Assembly (NCBI GenBank): GCA_028023455.1
Contig: JAQFVV010006272.1
Span: 3,143,127 to 3,207,126, forward strand
Direction: 5' to 3'
DNA from: Epiperipatus broadwayi
Lineage: Eukaryota > Onychophora > Udeonychophora > Euonychophora > Peripatidae
Length of the DNA: 64,000 bases
Shown: positions 1 through 13,771 of the stretch, piece after piece
How the letters are laid out: every line of letters starts with the position of its first letter
Numbering within the stretch: position 1 is the first letter of the stretch
Position numbers and translations under genes: made by a program
Notes under the pieces: generated by a model
Database searches by the model: none
Told to the model about the DNA's origin: nothing
Seen by the model: the letters and a program-made list of their open reading frames with translations, nothing else

Positions 1-1
1 G

Positions 2-112
2 TATCAAAAGTGGATGGAAACAAGTCACCATCTTGTAAGGGAGTGGTTTACTGATAATTACACTTCAGAAAAATTTATTAAGTGGAGAATCTCTAATCCG
101 AAGAATATCTAG
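2..112 (+). CDS. possible 3' terminal coding exon, cut by the window edge
   Basis: An open frame runs in from the left edge for 36 codons and ends at TAG (110-112). It is richer in G and C than its surroundings and has a protein-like mix (three Trp, several Glu/Lys/Arg), with the segment TSEKFIKWRISNPKN near its end. This would suit the C-terminus of a gene, or of a transposon protein, that starts outside the window. I do not recognise the family. No acceptor site can be seen because the window starts inside the frame. Candidate AATAAA polyadenylation signals follow about 280 and 660 bases downstream. A frame of this length can also arise by chance, so confidence is low. Confidence 0.3.
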   Translation, partial: YQKWMETSHHLVREWFTDNYTSEKFIKWRISNPKNI

Positions 113-835
113 TAAAAATCATTAATATTAAAGCCCATTGTTTTAAGCATAGATGCAACTATGTTCCTTTGTAGTAGTTTTTCTGTCTAAACAAAGTGTT
201 TTGACGGTCAAATCATGTGTTGTGCATATGTTCAATAATAACAAACCATTTGAATTTATAGTTCCCATACCATTATTTCTAATATCTTTTTGTCATAGTT
301 TTCTATTTGTACCAATCATTCATTAAATCCACCAAGAAACATTTGATCTTATTAATGGTATAATTGTAATAATGCCATCTGACAAAGAATAAAAGCTTTT
401 CTAAATTTTTTGAATCTAAATTTGAAGTATAATACTGATAAATTGAGCTCTAGTACTATTATGCAATGCAAGTTTAAAGATCATTAACATTTCATTAATA
501 CAATGAGGAATCCAAGTAATGAAAAATACTAAATTAGATTTTACAGCAAATGTTATGCCATACATTCTTCTTTTACAGTGGATCTTTATCTTAAAAAAAT
601 TTTGTATCTTCATTTCTCTGGGAGACAAGGTATGCTAAAATAAAGTTATATACATTTTAAATCTTTACCATTTTTTAGCCACAAGTGCAGTCCTCTTTCT
701 GGTTTTAAAGTATTTACATCAAGTAAAGATCACACATTCCATGTATCTATATTTAGAAAATAAATCAGATTTATATTTGTAATACCATTACCACTAATGT
801 AATTCTACTTATTTTTATTATTTCTATTGTTGAAA
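113..835. other. AT-rich non-coding DNA
   Basis: No coding frame of note and no recognisable repeat. It would be 3' UTR if the frame ending at 112 is a real last exon. The short minus-strand frame at 416-628 has no recognisable motif and I treat it as chance. Confidence 0.5.
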
Positions 836-1120
836 TGAGTAATCTGCCATGCATGGCAACCTAGCCAGACTGTGGTTGACAGGACAATTTTAGACCACAT
901 TTTTAGGACCGTCTACTTGTATAGTAGGCACTCAACCCAGGAATAAGCCTGTTTAAACATAAATCCTTGCCAGCTGAAACTTTTGTTTCACTTACATCTA
1001 ATTCCAAACTATCTCAGTAGTGATTGCACTGCCTCAAAAAAGATTATAACCAATGACTACTTTCCTACTATACCAGTCCTCATTATTGGTTTCTAAATTC
1101 TTACGGGTTTGAACCAAAAA
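836..1120. repeat. GC-richer island, possible old interspersed repeat
   Basis: This stretch is clearly richer in G and C than the flanks. Its minus strand starts with a GGTTCAAACCC sequence resembling a pol III B box (1104-1114), but no convincing A box lies at the usual distance, so I do not call a SINE. No open frame. An old transposable element fragment is the likeliest explanation. Confidence 0.3.
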
Positions 1121-2689
1121 GAAGAAACAAAAAAGAAATATTAAAATCAGATATACTGTGTGTATAGTCAAATGATGAAAATATTATTGCTCAAGAACAC
1201 AATTCCATTGTCATAGTTATTGTAAGATGTTTGATGTTATGATAGGCTCACGATGACTGGGTTTTACTATAAGTGACTGAAAAAAAAAAAAAGAGAGATG
1301 AAAAGACTATTAGAAACTGTACCTAGCTTTTGATGAATCGACATCTTACCCTATAGGGCATCAGAGGGCTCTTGATGAGGCTGTTCATTTGGTATTTACA
1401 GCTAAAGGCCATTCCACTATTCATGAACTGTGGAACCTGTTAGTAGCTTGAGAAAAGTATATGACTACTGGGAATGTACATTTTACACAAATATATTGTA
1501 ATGCTCTTAAATATATATGTTGTAAAACACACACACATATATATATGCATTATATATATGCATTATATATACTTTCATAATTTAAGAAAATAAAGTAAAA
1601 AGAAAAATAGCTTAAGAAATAAATTTTAAGAAATAATTAAAATATAGTGATCAGATCTTAAGTAGATTTGTTTTATGAATAATAAGGAAGAGGAAAGAGA
1701 ATCCAGTTTAAATAAAAATTCAGAACCCATTCTCTTCTTTTTATAATTAAAAAGGAAATAAATTTTAAAATATTATGAAAATAGAAATGAACTCAAAATA
1801 TAATTAAACAATAAAATTGATTTAATAAAGGTAATCTTTGTAAACTATCTCATTGGCAGGAATGCCATTAAATTTTGGAAAGATTCATGGCTGATAAGAT
1901 AGGACATTAATCTAAGAAAAAGATTAGATAAATCATTTTAATTAAAAAACTAAAACTAAAAATTTGATTAAAGTGGACAATAGAAGAGGAAGCTATAAAA
2001 GCCATAGCTTGATAGTTGTGCTAGTTTTTGTTTTTGAGTTATCTTTGTTATTCAATCTTCATTCAACAAGATCAAGTGGAGAAAATTAGCAGTTATATCA
2101 GTTACTCCTAATTACATAAAAAAATAAAAGTTAAGAGCTGTAAAAGCAATGACATACATTGCTAGAGAACTTCAAGAGTGTCTGTCTGGGCTTCATGCCC
2201 TGGTTCCTGGCACCATCAGACTATCTCTCCTGCTATCGATGCCTCACAGTGTAAGACTCTGCTGTATACTCTCTCTTATTGTCACTTAGAAGCATGAAAG
2301 GAGAAAAAGAAAATCATTGCTGACAACTGAATGGCCAACTATAAGAAATGTTAGGAACATCAGAAATGGAAAGAACCATGAACCATGGAAAAAGAACTGT
2401 ACTAACTGTCAAAAAGATAACATCATCTCCCTGTTAAAGAAAACCAACATTTTAAAGTTGTTACTAAAAATCTAGACATTATAAGGGAAATGATTATTAA
2501 TATTACAAAACAATATTTAATGTTTAATAATTATTTTGTGTTTACTTTACTGTATTGAACATATATATATATATGTGTGTGTGCGTGTGTGTGTTTGTGT
2601 TTAGGAATAAAAAGTATTTACTAAATATGTCTTGGTCTATTTTCTCTTTCCTTTACCTGTGCACCATGATAAATAATTGTTTGATATGT
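1121..2689. other. AT-rich DNA with two GC-richer patches and a microsatellite
   Basis: Mostly AT-rich sequence without a long frame. Patches at about 1320-1450 and 2160-2300 are richer in G and C and may be decayed repeat fragments, but I recognise no motif. CA/TA microsatellite tracts lie near 1525-1572. Confidence 0.4.
2560..2602. repeat. (AT)n-(TG)n microsatellite
   Basis: About seven AT dinucleotides pass directly into an imperfect TG run with single-base interruptions. Confidence 0.9.
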
Positions 2690-3070
2690 GCTTATTATTA
2701 ATGTACTGGGTCCTCTGTTTGAGATGTTGGAACTAGTCTGGGTAAGTTTTCAAATGCTGGGTTTGTTTGCATTTCATCCAGGCATGCTGGCTATATAACG
2801 TTTATATGGCTGATGGCGCATGAGATTCATCTCAAAACAAATAAATTGCTTCAAAGATTGGTGTTGTCCCAGTAGTTATGGACAGGTGTTATGATCAGGA
2901 AAATTTTTCAGAACTATGTGTTCATGCAGCCTCGATCTGGTCATAGGTATCATTGATAGTTAATCTATCAACAATATTTTACCTCTCTGCTTGAATGTGC
3001 AAGATCATTGCGTCAAAGATGATATAGAGTTACAAATAAATATAAAACAATGTCTTAAAAAAAAAAAAAA
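2690..3070 (+). mobile_element. retroposon-like segment with AATAAA and poly(A)
   Basis: A moderately GC-rich stretch ends in AATAAA (3035-3040) followed 16 bases later by a run of 14 A (3057-3070), which is the layout of a reverse-transcribed polyadenylated RNA. One + frame carries a protein-like run (KTNKLLQRLVLSQ) over part of it, with stops on both sides. I do not recognise the source, and could not find a convincing target-site duplication by eye. It could be a LINE 3' end, a processed pseudogene, or an expressed transcript end followed by an A-tract. Confidence 0.4.
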
Positions 3071-6000
3071 CTAAATGCTTTAAGTAAATTAGTAAATAAT
3101 AAATGAGGAATAATAAATGTCATCTTATAATGAGATAATAAATATAAATAGTGAAATAAATAATATTTTTCCAAACAAAAATAATGTATAAAATATTAAT
3201 ACAGATGCAACATGTTGATATATATAATCATCTTTCCATTTATTCATTTCAATATTTTTGATACACATATGTATAATTGTGGGAGAGTATTAAGTACTTA
3301 TTTGTTTTAAATATTAGAACATATATTTAGATTGTAATTTAAGAATAATGAATTTAAAAGTAAAAGTAGAAATGATGTGTAAGCATTATTATCTCACTAT
3401 CTTAAAAGTTTAAATTTATTTGATCTAAATTGTGCTTTACAGAATAATAGTGTTTTATAATAAAAAGGGAATGATGGAAATGTGTTATTTTAAATGCATT
3501 GTTATTTGGATGAAAGGTAATATAATTATTATTTAAAATTTTTGTGTATATATTTTTTGAATGTTTTAAATAATTATTATTTAGAATTTATTGATAAAAT
3601 ATATTCCATCTGGAAAATAAGTTCAAAACCTTTTACAACATTAAAAACATTTACAAAGAACATTTTTAAATTTTGTTCTAAAATTGCTATAAGTTTTAAT
3701 TTATTTTGGTAACTTGGAATCAGTGATGTAAAAAAAAAGATGATAAATATGTCTAAATTTTTTTAAAAAGTGGTAATTACTATCTAGGTTTCAGCATGCT
3801 TTATTGAAATTAACAGCAAATTAATTCCTACCAGTTAAATGTGACATCAGCTAATTAAGTAAGATTTGTAAATGATATTCAAATTTAAAAGAAAATGTTT
3901 ACACATTCAATCTTCTTGTGAATTTTTCAATTCAATTGATAATACTAATTTTTGAAAATAATTTATTTGTCATAAATCTATTAATTGTCTTCTTAGATAT
4001 ATGTTGTTAAAATATTTCAAATAAACATCAGCAATTTGTAATAGAATTATTAACTTTGTCAAGGCTCTGCATTATCTGCATATCAATTTATCTATCTATA
4101 ATCATCATCATTGCTACCAGAAATTAACTACCAAAAAGCAAATGATCATTTCTATTATAAAAAAAACTATTATTTATATTTCTAAAAAAATCAAATATTT
4201 ATTTACATGCTTAATATTTTGTAATATATATGTGTTTTAATATTGTAGATGGTACCCACTTATGGCCATGTCAAATATTACAAGCCTATAAATAAGTGCA
4301 GTTAGATTAGAAAAATAATATTTATACTTCTCATATGTTTTCTTTAATAATAATGACTATTTGATTTATGTAAACATTTTTATTTATAGACAATATGAAA
4401 TTCACTTCCAAAACATTGTTCTTTTTTAAATAATCTGAATGTTAGTATAATTTATTAGAGTTGCAAAGGAGTGAGGAAAGTATAAAATCGAATAAATAAT
4501 TGTTTTTATTCTCTCTCTTAAGTAATTTTAATTATTTATCAATTTTAACTTTATAAAATTACTAAGAGAATTTTTTTCTCTATAGTTAGTTGTTGAGTAT
4601 ATGATAATGGGAGAGATAAATGAATAAAACTTTAAAAGGAAAGAAAAAATGTCTCAACATTTTGACAAATTTTGTTTTAATTAATTAGAGTTGTTCTTCT
4701 CTCTTTATCTCTCTCCAAAACAAAAAAGCAATTTTTTTGATAATGGTAATTAAAAGATTGTCTTATTTTTGGCATAAGACAAAACTACTACAGAGGAATT
4801 TTTTAATTAAAAAAGGAGAAAAATAGCTAAACTAACTAGTTGTAGAAATACCCCAATTGGTCAGGGTTTAATTTGGTGAGAGACAAAATGTGATTGTATG
4901 GATACAGGATTGTTTCAAAAATAATATCGATATCAGTGTAAATTAGTAGGGTGTCTTGTGAAGAACAGTCATTGTTGATTCAAATATTGAAGAAAACAAT
5001 AGCAATTAATCTTTATTAATCTGCTGAAAAGATCAATAGCAACAATCTTTCCTGATTCAGCTGTTGAAAAAAACAAGCAGAAATTCAGCTGTCATAAAAT
5101 AGTTTTCTAAAATGAATTTGAGAAAAATCATGTGCTAGATTTTAGCTAAGAGCTTAATATCACCAAATCTCAGCCATGTAACCTGTTTACTAAAATGTCT
5201 AGAAAAAGAATAACCCTGAAGTAATCTAAAACAAGCCTTGTCTCTGTCCAAGAGTATGCCTGTTTTTTTAAGTGTTTGCCCAACCAGAAAAGCTATTAGA
5301 TTTAAAAAATGGTTAAATTGTTTCTGTATCTATGCCTGTAAATATATGTTAATTAAGAATTTTACAAAAAATATCCAACAGAGTAAAATCTAAAAATTAC
5401 AAATACTAAAGAATTTTAAAAAAACTAAACCATGATAATCTAAAGTATTGTAATAAGCATATTTACCTCCACATTTATAGATAAATTTAAATTATCAATT
5501 GATAATAATTAATAACTTTATTAATATTTTAATTGAATTTTATTTTCCCTCCAAAAATCAATTGCATAAAACTTTATCATTTTTATAAGAAAAAGAAAAG
5601 ACTGTTTAAGTTAATTCAAAATATTTTTTTATTTTTGAGATATTATTTTTTTAATTTTAGTCATGGAAGAGGGAAACAATTTTGTTTAAAGTTAATATTG
5701 ATTAATTTAATGAGTAAGAGTCAGCAACAAGTTAATATTGCTAGCTATTTAAAATTATGTTATTAATAAAATTGTATTACATTTGGAATTGTCATATTAT
5801 TTATTTCTTAATGTTCATTATTTATGAGTTAATTTATTAAATAATTGTTAAAATATAATAGTGGCAATGTATTTATTCCTCCAGCTATCTATTCTATGAA
5901 TAAGCAATGTGTGTGACTTTATTACATAATAGCATAGTGCATCAGGAATTTTTATATTATCCCAGTAAAACTATTCAAATTATAGTAGAGTAAGCTTATA

Positions 6001-7044
6001 AACTTATCTTTCTCTGATTTACAATCACAGTCTTGATGGTTTTTGTTTTGTGAGTTAGTTTAAAACATAATGCTTAATTGATTTGTATATAAAGATTATG
6101 TTTGTGTTTGGATATCTAGATAGTCCTCTGGATGGTGCAAAGATATCACTTTTAAAGTCCATTCATTGCATATTATTTTTTGCTAGAGAAAATTAATTTA
6201 TTATGAGCCTGTATCTTTATGGCACCAGAGCATTGATGATAATCAGCATGTATCTGTATGTCAGCATTATTTTTTATTATGATTGATTGATTGGCACTTA
6301 CAGGTATGCATCCACATGATTGTGTTGTATTTTGTCCTAAGATTGGCAGTGACTCAATAATTAATCTGTTTTTAATGTATTTATTTTAAATCCAGTCATA
6401 AAGGATAAATGTTATTGAGTGATGGATTGTTAATATTATTAGTGTAATTGCTGGTGATATTATCGGTAATTTGTAGTTTGTAATTTTATTAATATAATTA
6501 CTTATAGTTTTGTTCAATGCTGCTCTCATGTTCCTTTTGCTATTTGCCAATATTTAATCATGTTCATTCCTTTTATATTTTTTCTATTATATTTATTTGA
6601 TGTTCGTTGATAGTTGTTTACTCTTATGGGAATAATGATGTATTCCCATTACTTCTCATTTCACTTTTTACATCCTTACCATTATAATAAATGTAAGATT
6701 ATTTTAGCTCTCAAATTCAAATGAAATATTTGAGTCAATCAAAGATATATTAATATATAATTATTTAATCACAATTGTTTTGCTGGACACAATATGAAAG
6801 TTATTCTGCTAAAGATTGCTTAAAGAGTCCGATTGTTTTTTAAGTTAAAAAATGTAATTGTACAATTATTATTAGTAGTATTAATTTTATTTATTAATTT
6901 ATAAATAAATGTGTTATTTTAATTTATAAAGGGTCTTCACTTTATTTGTTAGATATCTATTAAAATATAAAATTTACTTCATATATAGGCATTTCTCTAA
7001 TATTGCTATTGGTTTTATTTCTAAGAACTCATATTATCCTAGGT

Positions 7045-7092
<48 letters not shown>

Positions 7093-8886
7093 TAGTTAAG
7101 GTTAAAAGAGAATATTTTAACATTTCCATTGAAATTAAGAATAGATTTTCTTGAATATGATGTTTATAATATTTCTGATTAATACTAAATCATTGATTTA
7201 GATTTGTTTGTCTGAAAAGTAGACATTAAACTTCTTTTAACCACCAACGCTGTAAGATTCCTTTACACAACTTTTCATAAAAATATGCACCATTATTTCC
7301 ATAAAAAAATAATGTTTGTTAAGACTAAAACTTTTTAAAAACAACAAAAAATATTTTTAAGGAAAGAACACAAGTACCAGATCTTTCACTTCATGACAGA
7401 GGATTCATATAAGCTATTGAAATGACATAATATTTATTACTATCACCATTTGATATGCTCACAATGATGCCTTGAAAGTTTATTGAGATATTAATATAAA
7501 TAAATATATTTTGAAATATCAATTATTCATTTCAAATATCAGCCATATGCATTTATATAAATCTATTCATGCACAGAAAATGTAATTTGTTGTTTATTTA
7601 GTGATGTACTAATTGACATACATGTGTGTAAATATATGATTTTATGTAGATAAAACTCTTTCTTTTCTTTTTCTCTTGAAATATTAAATTTTAATGCATA
7701 TTCTTTTGTATCAAAGGAAAAAAGAACAAACTATGTAACCATGCCCATAAATATATAACAAAATGAAATGAGTTAAAATTTGTTGTTTTGATCTTGAATG
7801 CTACTACTAATTTAATTATCACTGCTTAAGGTTTAATAATAATACACATATTAAAATACAGGTACCATCTTTTTTTTTTTTAAATTTAAATAGTTTTTAC
7901 ATTTAAGGGAGTTGATATTGCATGACTTTAAAAATAAAAGAAATACATTGTAAATTCTATATATTCTCAAATGTTGACGGCAAATTTTTTAAATAAAATA
8001 TATAGAATATCAATTCTGAATCTATTTGTAGATAATGTATGTAGGGTAAGATTAGGATTACTTTTATTGGTGATCTCAACTGCTAAAAATCTTAACATAA
8101 AATAATGAGTTAATATGTACTATAGATAAAAGAAAACATATAACTATATACATGACTACACTTGGTTGGGACCTACTAGATGGCACAACATATAAAAAAT
8201 AGATATAGCTTATTTTATATAAAATTCAAATAGAAGTCATCTAACTCCCCTCTAAGCTATGAATAAATAACAGTCATGGATCAGTAAATGATAAAATATT
8301 CATTTTATTCTTTATCATTGACAAATGTATAAATGTTCTCTATTCATAACTTATGGGAGAGTGACTTTATTTCCCTTTCAATTTCATTTTTATATAAAAT
8401 TCTCTGTTTGAGAGTTTGTTGAATTAATTACTAATATTATTAACTGCTTATTTGGTGAGTCTAACCTTAAATCAATATCATTATAAATTTACAATAATTT
8501 AACATGTCAAAAGGATTGATACAGGATTTTCCTTTGTGCTCACTATTCTTATTTTAGGAAAAAGTTTTTTGTACATTAGAAAAGATGATTACTGCATTTT
8601 ATCTATATCTTTTGAGTAGTGAGCTTTTGTAGATTATTTGTTTATTATATAATGTTATTAAAACCTTGATAACATTTTTAATAATGATAATGGATTTTTT
8701 ATATCCATAATGAACTTACTGCTTCACTTTTACTTTCAAGATCTAAATGTGATTATTTGTTACAAACATGTTTAATTACACTACAACATTACATTGTACT
8801 TCAATCTAAAAACAGATGAACAAAGTAGAAAAAAACTTACATTTGCTTTTCTTCACATATTTTATTTTTATATTTACAATCAAAAT
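3071..8886. other. AT-rich non-coding DNA
   Basis: Long AT-rich tract. The + strand looks T-rich from about 5.4 to 6.7 kb. The short frame at 5533-5766 is a run of Phe/Lys/Leu codons expected from such composition. Nothing else is supported except the microsatellite at 7044-7092. Confidence 0.5.
7044..7092. repeat. (AC)n-(AT)n microsatellite
   Basis: About a dozen AC units pass directly into about a dozen AT units. Confidence 0.95.
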
Positions 8887-8995
8887 GTTTTTTTTAAGTG
8901 TCATAGCATCGGCCGGGATGCAACCCACAACCCAGGCAACTGCCTGCAAGTGCAAGGCAGTTGCGCTGACCTCTCAACCACCATTTGGAACTTGT
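8887..8995 (-). mobile_element. tRNA-derived SINE, minus strand
   Basis: A sharply GC-rich island in AT-rich DNA. On the minus strand it reads as a tRNA-like head: an A-box-like TGGTTGAGAGGTCAGCGC, a perfect 10-bp hairpin (arms 8936-8945 and 8955-8964) in the place of an anticodon/variable arm, and a B-box-like GGTTGCATCCC (8915-8925). An A-rich tail of about eight A follows at the lower coordinates, as expected for a retroposed SINE. The two overlapping + strand frames here come from the SINE and are not genes. The B box deviates from consensus (GCATC for CGANTC), so the copy is old. No clear target duplication found. Confidence 0.6.
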
Positions 8996-9000
8996 GATTT

Positions 9001-12000
9001 TTTTTAATGCTTCTAAGTTTTATTCACCATATTATCAGTAATTAATTTATAATTAGAAAATACTTTTATTAATAATATCTGTTATAAAGTGAGTATCTTT
9101 TAATTTCTAGGTTAGGATTTAACCTTTATGATTTGGAAAATAATTGCCTATTTAATTTAGATTTCTGGCAATTAATATTGCACACATGATTCTTGACAAG
9201 TTGTTATTATATAATGATATAAAAAATATTATTATCCATCACACTAATACTAAAAAGATTAAATTGGTGTAAAATCTATTTGTACAAATATCACTGTATT
9301 TAATGCTGTCTAAATGAACATTATTAAGACTTGTTTTACTCACACATTGAGTTTATTATTATGCTAGATATTCTTTAATCTAAAAAAACATATTACTACT
9401 AATCATCAATAAAGGAAAAGCTGCCATTAAGGTCCATTAGAGCTGAAATAATCCTTAGATATGCATTTTAGCAATCAAACATGAATCCTGCTGACGTCTT
9501 TGAGAAGGTATAGAAAGGGCAGAATTTATAGTATATTTATATGAATTACTAATAAACAAGTGTAGTTATTGATAATAATATTTCAATTTTAATAATGTTT
9601 AATAAAAGAAATTGAACGACATCGACATTGTAATTATCTACATTATTCTTATAACATTGTAGAATTCTGTAATTTTTACAATTTATGTTTTTAATAAATG
9701 CCTCATTTACAAATTTATGTTTTTTTGGTTTTTTTTTTAACTTTGAATAATATTTAAAAATATAAAATACATCATTATTTAAGTACTTTAATATTTTTTG
9801 TTTTTTAAAAAAAAAGACAATGCCTTTCTTTAGAAATTATGTTATAATGAATATAGTTTGTCTTCTTTTCTATCTAATTTTTTTAATTTTTATTTTTCCT
9901 TACCCCAAGATAGAAAATTTAAAGAAGAATTATTTCTGACCTCATTATTCTTTTTTCTTTTAGTAGACATTGTTAAGCTGAACATTTCTAAAATAATAAG
10001 ATTCTTATCTGATTTTCTGTAGCCATTTTTTAAACTCAACTTTCAACCCTGGAAATTGCTTTAGATTTCAGAATCATTTCTTCGGTATAATAACAATTTG
10101 TGTCGAATAATAAAGGTAATTTGCGCCTCTGAACTAAGATGACACGTTTTTAGAACGTTGGATAACCGAGGGCTAAATTTCAATATTCAGTTATAGATAA
10201 CAAATATAAAGAATTCCGTCCAACACAGGCGATAGCTAATGTCATTTGGTGTTACTTTATGCATTAGCCAATGGCATTTCATTTAATTCAAATAAATAAA
10301 ATTTATAATTTTGTGTGTGTTTATATATAATGAATTTTAAAAAAATAGATGCTATAGTATTTTTTTTTCTTTCAAATTGAAATAGTGAAATTAAGAAAAT
10401 GTATAAAATTGATAAGTGTGCAGCAGTTAGATTAGAAGATTATATCTGAATGCTAATAAGAATGGTAAGTGGTATTTTCATAGTAATAATAATACCAGAT
10501 TCAGCAATAGAGGTTCCAAGATTTTTATTTTCAGAAAAGAAATAAAATAGTTTTCATTAAATATTAAAAAATATTCGGAGACAGCTTTGAATAAATAAAT
10601 ATTCAATATTTAGACACTATGATATTGAGAAGTGATAATTCTGGCCCTCATAGAACAGATTTTTATTATGATAAACCACTGGATAATTACCTATACTGAG
10701 TCTAAAATATCTTTACTATACAGCAACATAGCAACTTTATTCTATCATGTTGGAAGCAACAGCTATTTCACTTTTTGTAAATAAAAAGCTCACAATCAGC
10801 TAGTTAATTATAAATGTGGTTGCCACTGCTGTAAGTCAATACATAAAGCAAAAATTTTTCAAAGAGAAATATATGTTCTACAAATGTGTGGACTTATAAT
10901 GTTATAGAAACTAGTATTGTTCAAATTTTATTTATTTAATGTATAACATTAAAGATAGTTACCAAACTTACTTATGTTACTTACTATAAATATTATTAAA
11001 CATATAAATAAAACTAAGGTGTTATTTACTAAGTAATTAAAAGGAATGAAATAATTGTCTTTGCTTTAAGTAATGTGTGTATAATTAGCTATTTAAAGGC
11101 AATGTTGAGTTATGGTCATGTGAAATAATAACTTTCACATTTCAAAAACAACTTATACCAGACATGTTAGTTAAAGATGAATATATAATATCTATGGTGC
11201 TGTTTTTTTAAATTAGATGATCTGTCCCTTTGCATAAATAGTAGATAGTTTTTAAAAACTAAATAATTATAAATAAATATTTTCATCAAAGTGTAAAATG
11301 GTCATCATTTGTAATTTTATCTAATAATGTTAAAAACACTTTCCATTTTATTCATTTTGTTTATACTGTTTACTGTTATTTGCTAAGTTTAAATAATGAG
11401 GTGAAACAGAATACAATAAATACATGAAATTAGCTATTAAAATCTTGCTTATCTTCTTGTCACAGAATAAAAAAAATTAATTTAACACTTGAGGTTACAT
11501 AATAAAATTAAAAATAAATTTATCCACTGCTATTAGAGTATTTCTATGTTAATATATATATTGTGCCCTTTCTACTAGGTCCAGATAGGTTTAATGAGTC
11601 TTTTTTTTATAAAAAAAAAATTAATTAAAGATACATTTTAAATAATATGATTACTGTATAATGTTGATAATATTTTTAAATGCTTTGTTAAAGTAAAGTG
11701 AGAGTAGTAAATACATACAAACTATATTAATATGTTAAAATAATAAAGTAAAGTTAAATATTATGATTTTTGTATGGTTGGGAAAACTGGCCATAGTAAA
11801 ATAATATACTAAAAGTCTTATTAAACTAAGTGCTAAAAGTTAAATTTAAAATTATGACTTAAAATCAAATAAACCAATGTATTTTAAATAAAAATTATAT
11901 TTAATATTTGTGTTATAAATTATGTATTCAAAATATAATATTTTGTGATGGACAAATGTGTTTAATTTCATAGTTTCAAAGTTATTATTTCAAATTCTAT

Positions 12001-13649
12001 TATTATATTACTATTCTTTAATATAATATTTTTTTGTAATTAGAAATTTATTTCTGTTATCAGACAGCAATTAAAAAATTGTTACATTTTGTTTGGGTTT
12101 TGAAGTCATGTGACACAAATACTCACAGTGTGTGCTTACAAGATTTCTAGATAAATTTTCAAAATTACTTTAGAAATTGTTTTAAAAATTGAAAACATTT
12201 GTTATCAGGAGATAAAAATAACTGTTAGAAAATATTTAATTGGGTGGTTTTAAAACAAATATAGTTAACAAAGTTAAATTTTTAAAATAGATACATTGAA
12301 AATAAATATTGGATAAATTACTAAAGTATTATTTTTAAAATATTATTTTAAAATGTTTAGTTTGTTTAAATAAAAGTATAAAATTAATTTAGAATTAAAT
12401 AATATAATATTTAATATTTTAAAAATGAGTCATGATTTTATTTCTAATTTTTTAATAACCTAAACTTGACTAATATGTAAATTATATCACCAGTTAGACA
12501 TCTAAATAGCCAATCAAATCATCAATTTATTTTGGTATAAAAGTAGATGTCATTTTTCTGGAGTGATAAATACGTGTTTTTATATCTTAATAACTAAGTA
12601 GCTCTCTTAATAACTTTTTTTTAATATTGAAGTATTACTTAGTTTTACTACTTAAAATTATTGTCTTAAAAGAGAGGATTGAAAAGATTATAGATTTACT
12701 AAGCTAAAACTATGCATTGTTAAAGTAACAAATTCCCTACCAATTATTCTATTAAATCTTGAGCCAGTTCAAGGTAGCTATGGATTTAATACTGAAAATG
12801 AGTATGTATTTCAGAAAAGTAAGGATGGAAGTACAGATAACAAATAATAGTACAATTTTAAAAATATTATTGGAAAAAGATATATCATTATTTATTTTGA
12901 TATTTTGGCCATTATCAAGAAAATTAAACAGAAAAATTCTTTGAAAATTTTGAATTTTAAGTGCATTATATCATACGTATTTGAAGAGCAAAAGTTATAC
13001 GGTAAAAACTTTAATTTTTAATATTTTAAAAATATATCCTTTGAAAAAATTGCAGTAAATATTTTAAAAGAAATATTGCTGTTAAAAGCTTATTATAAAC
13101 TTATTTTGAGATGGTGATAAAGATATAAAACTAATAGTACTATGAATATAATTTTATATAACAAGTCATCATTAGGAAAAAAAACCGTAAATCATTTTAA
13201 TATTCTAAAAAAAAATGATTTTTAGAATTATTCATCAAAAAGAAAATAAATGGGTAATTAAAAATAAAATTATCCTGACTAAAATATAGCATTATAATGT
13301 CTTTACTGAATTACCATAAAAATAATGACTTTGATATAAAAAAAATGATAATTTTAGGAAAATATAAAGTGCATATTTTCTGTATCCATACACTTGAATT
13401 AATATCGACAATACTGGTGCATCAAAAGCCCATTTAGGATCCTAGTAAATGGGAAAACTCTGGAGATTGTTTTAAAACTTTCACAAGTGATATCAATTTA
13501 ATAATTATTTTTCCTGGAAAGCCACAGATAAAGGACTGTGATTTATAAACTTTCATAAAAGGATTAATGATTATTTTTCTAAATAATTTCAGATTTAAAA
13601 GTCTACATCATTTTTTTTTTTATCATTTATGAGTTCACTATGCTGCATG
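9001..13649. other. AT-rich non-coding DNA
   Basis: No repeat or gene recognised apart from the CpG-containing patch at 10085-10270. The small + frame at 12759-12944 has no recognisable features and is probably chance. Confidence 0.5.
10085..10270. other. patch with clustered CpG and a near inverted repeat
   Basis: In a region almost free of CpG, this patch holds about eight. It also has an imperfect inverted repeat around GCTAATGTCATT and a later GCATTAGCCAATG. This may be a regulatory element, a first exon, or an old repeat. There is no open frame to decide. Confidence 0.25.
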
Positions 13650-13771
13650 CTTGAGGGAAAGAGAGCTCTGTTTTTTGTTCTCAATTGTTGGATCAGTTGT
13701 TATCTTAGTAACAAACATTGGGGAGTAAGCTTCTATGAAGGACTTCTAATGAAAAGATTTATTTGAACTTT
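13650..13771 (+). promoter_or_regulatory. possible non-coding first exon ending at a splice donor
   Basis: A modestly GC-richer segment ends at the sequence ATG|GTGAGT, a good match to the animal 5' splice-site consensus. From this point to about 16.6 kb the + strand looks enriched in T and G, which is the usual asymmetry of an intron transcribed to the right. This is inference from composition and one motif. Confidence 0.2.

Noticed and set aside
8794-9007. Two overlapping + strand frames
   Set aside because: Both are translations of the SINE in the antisense direction.
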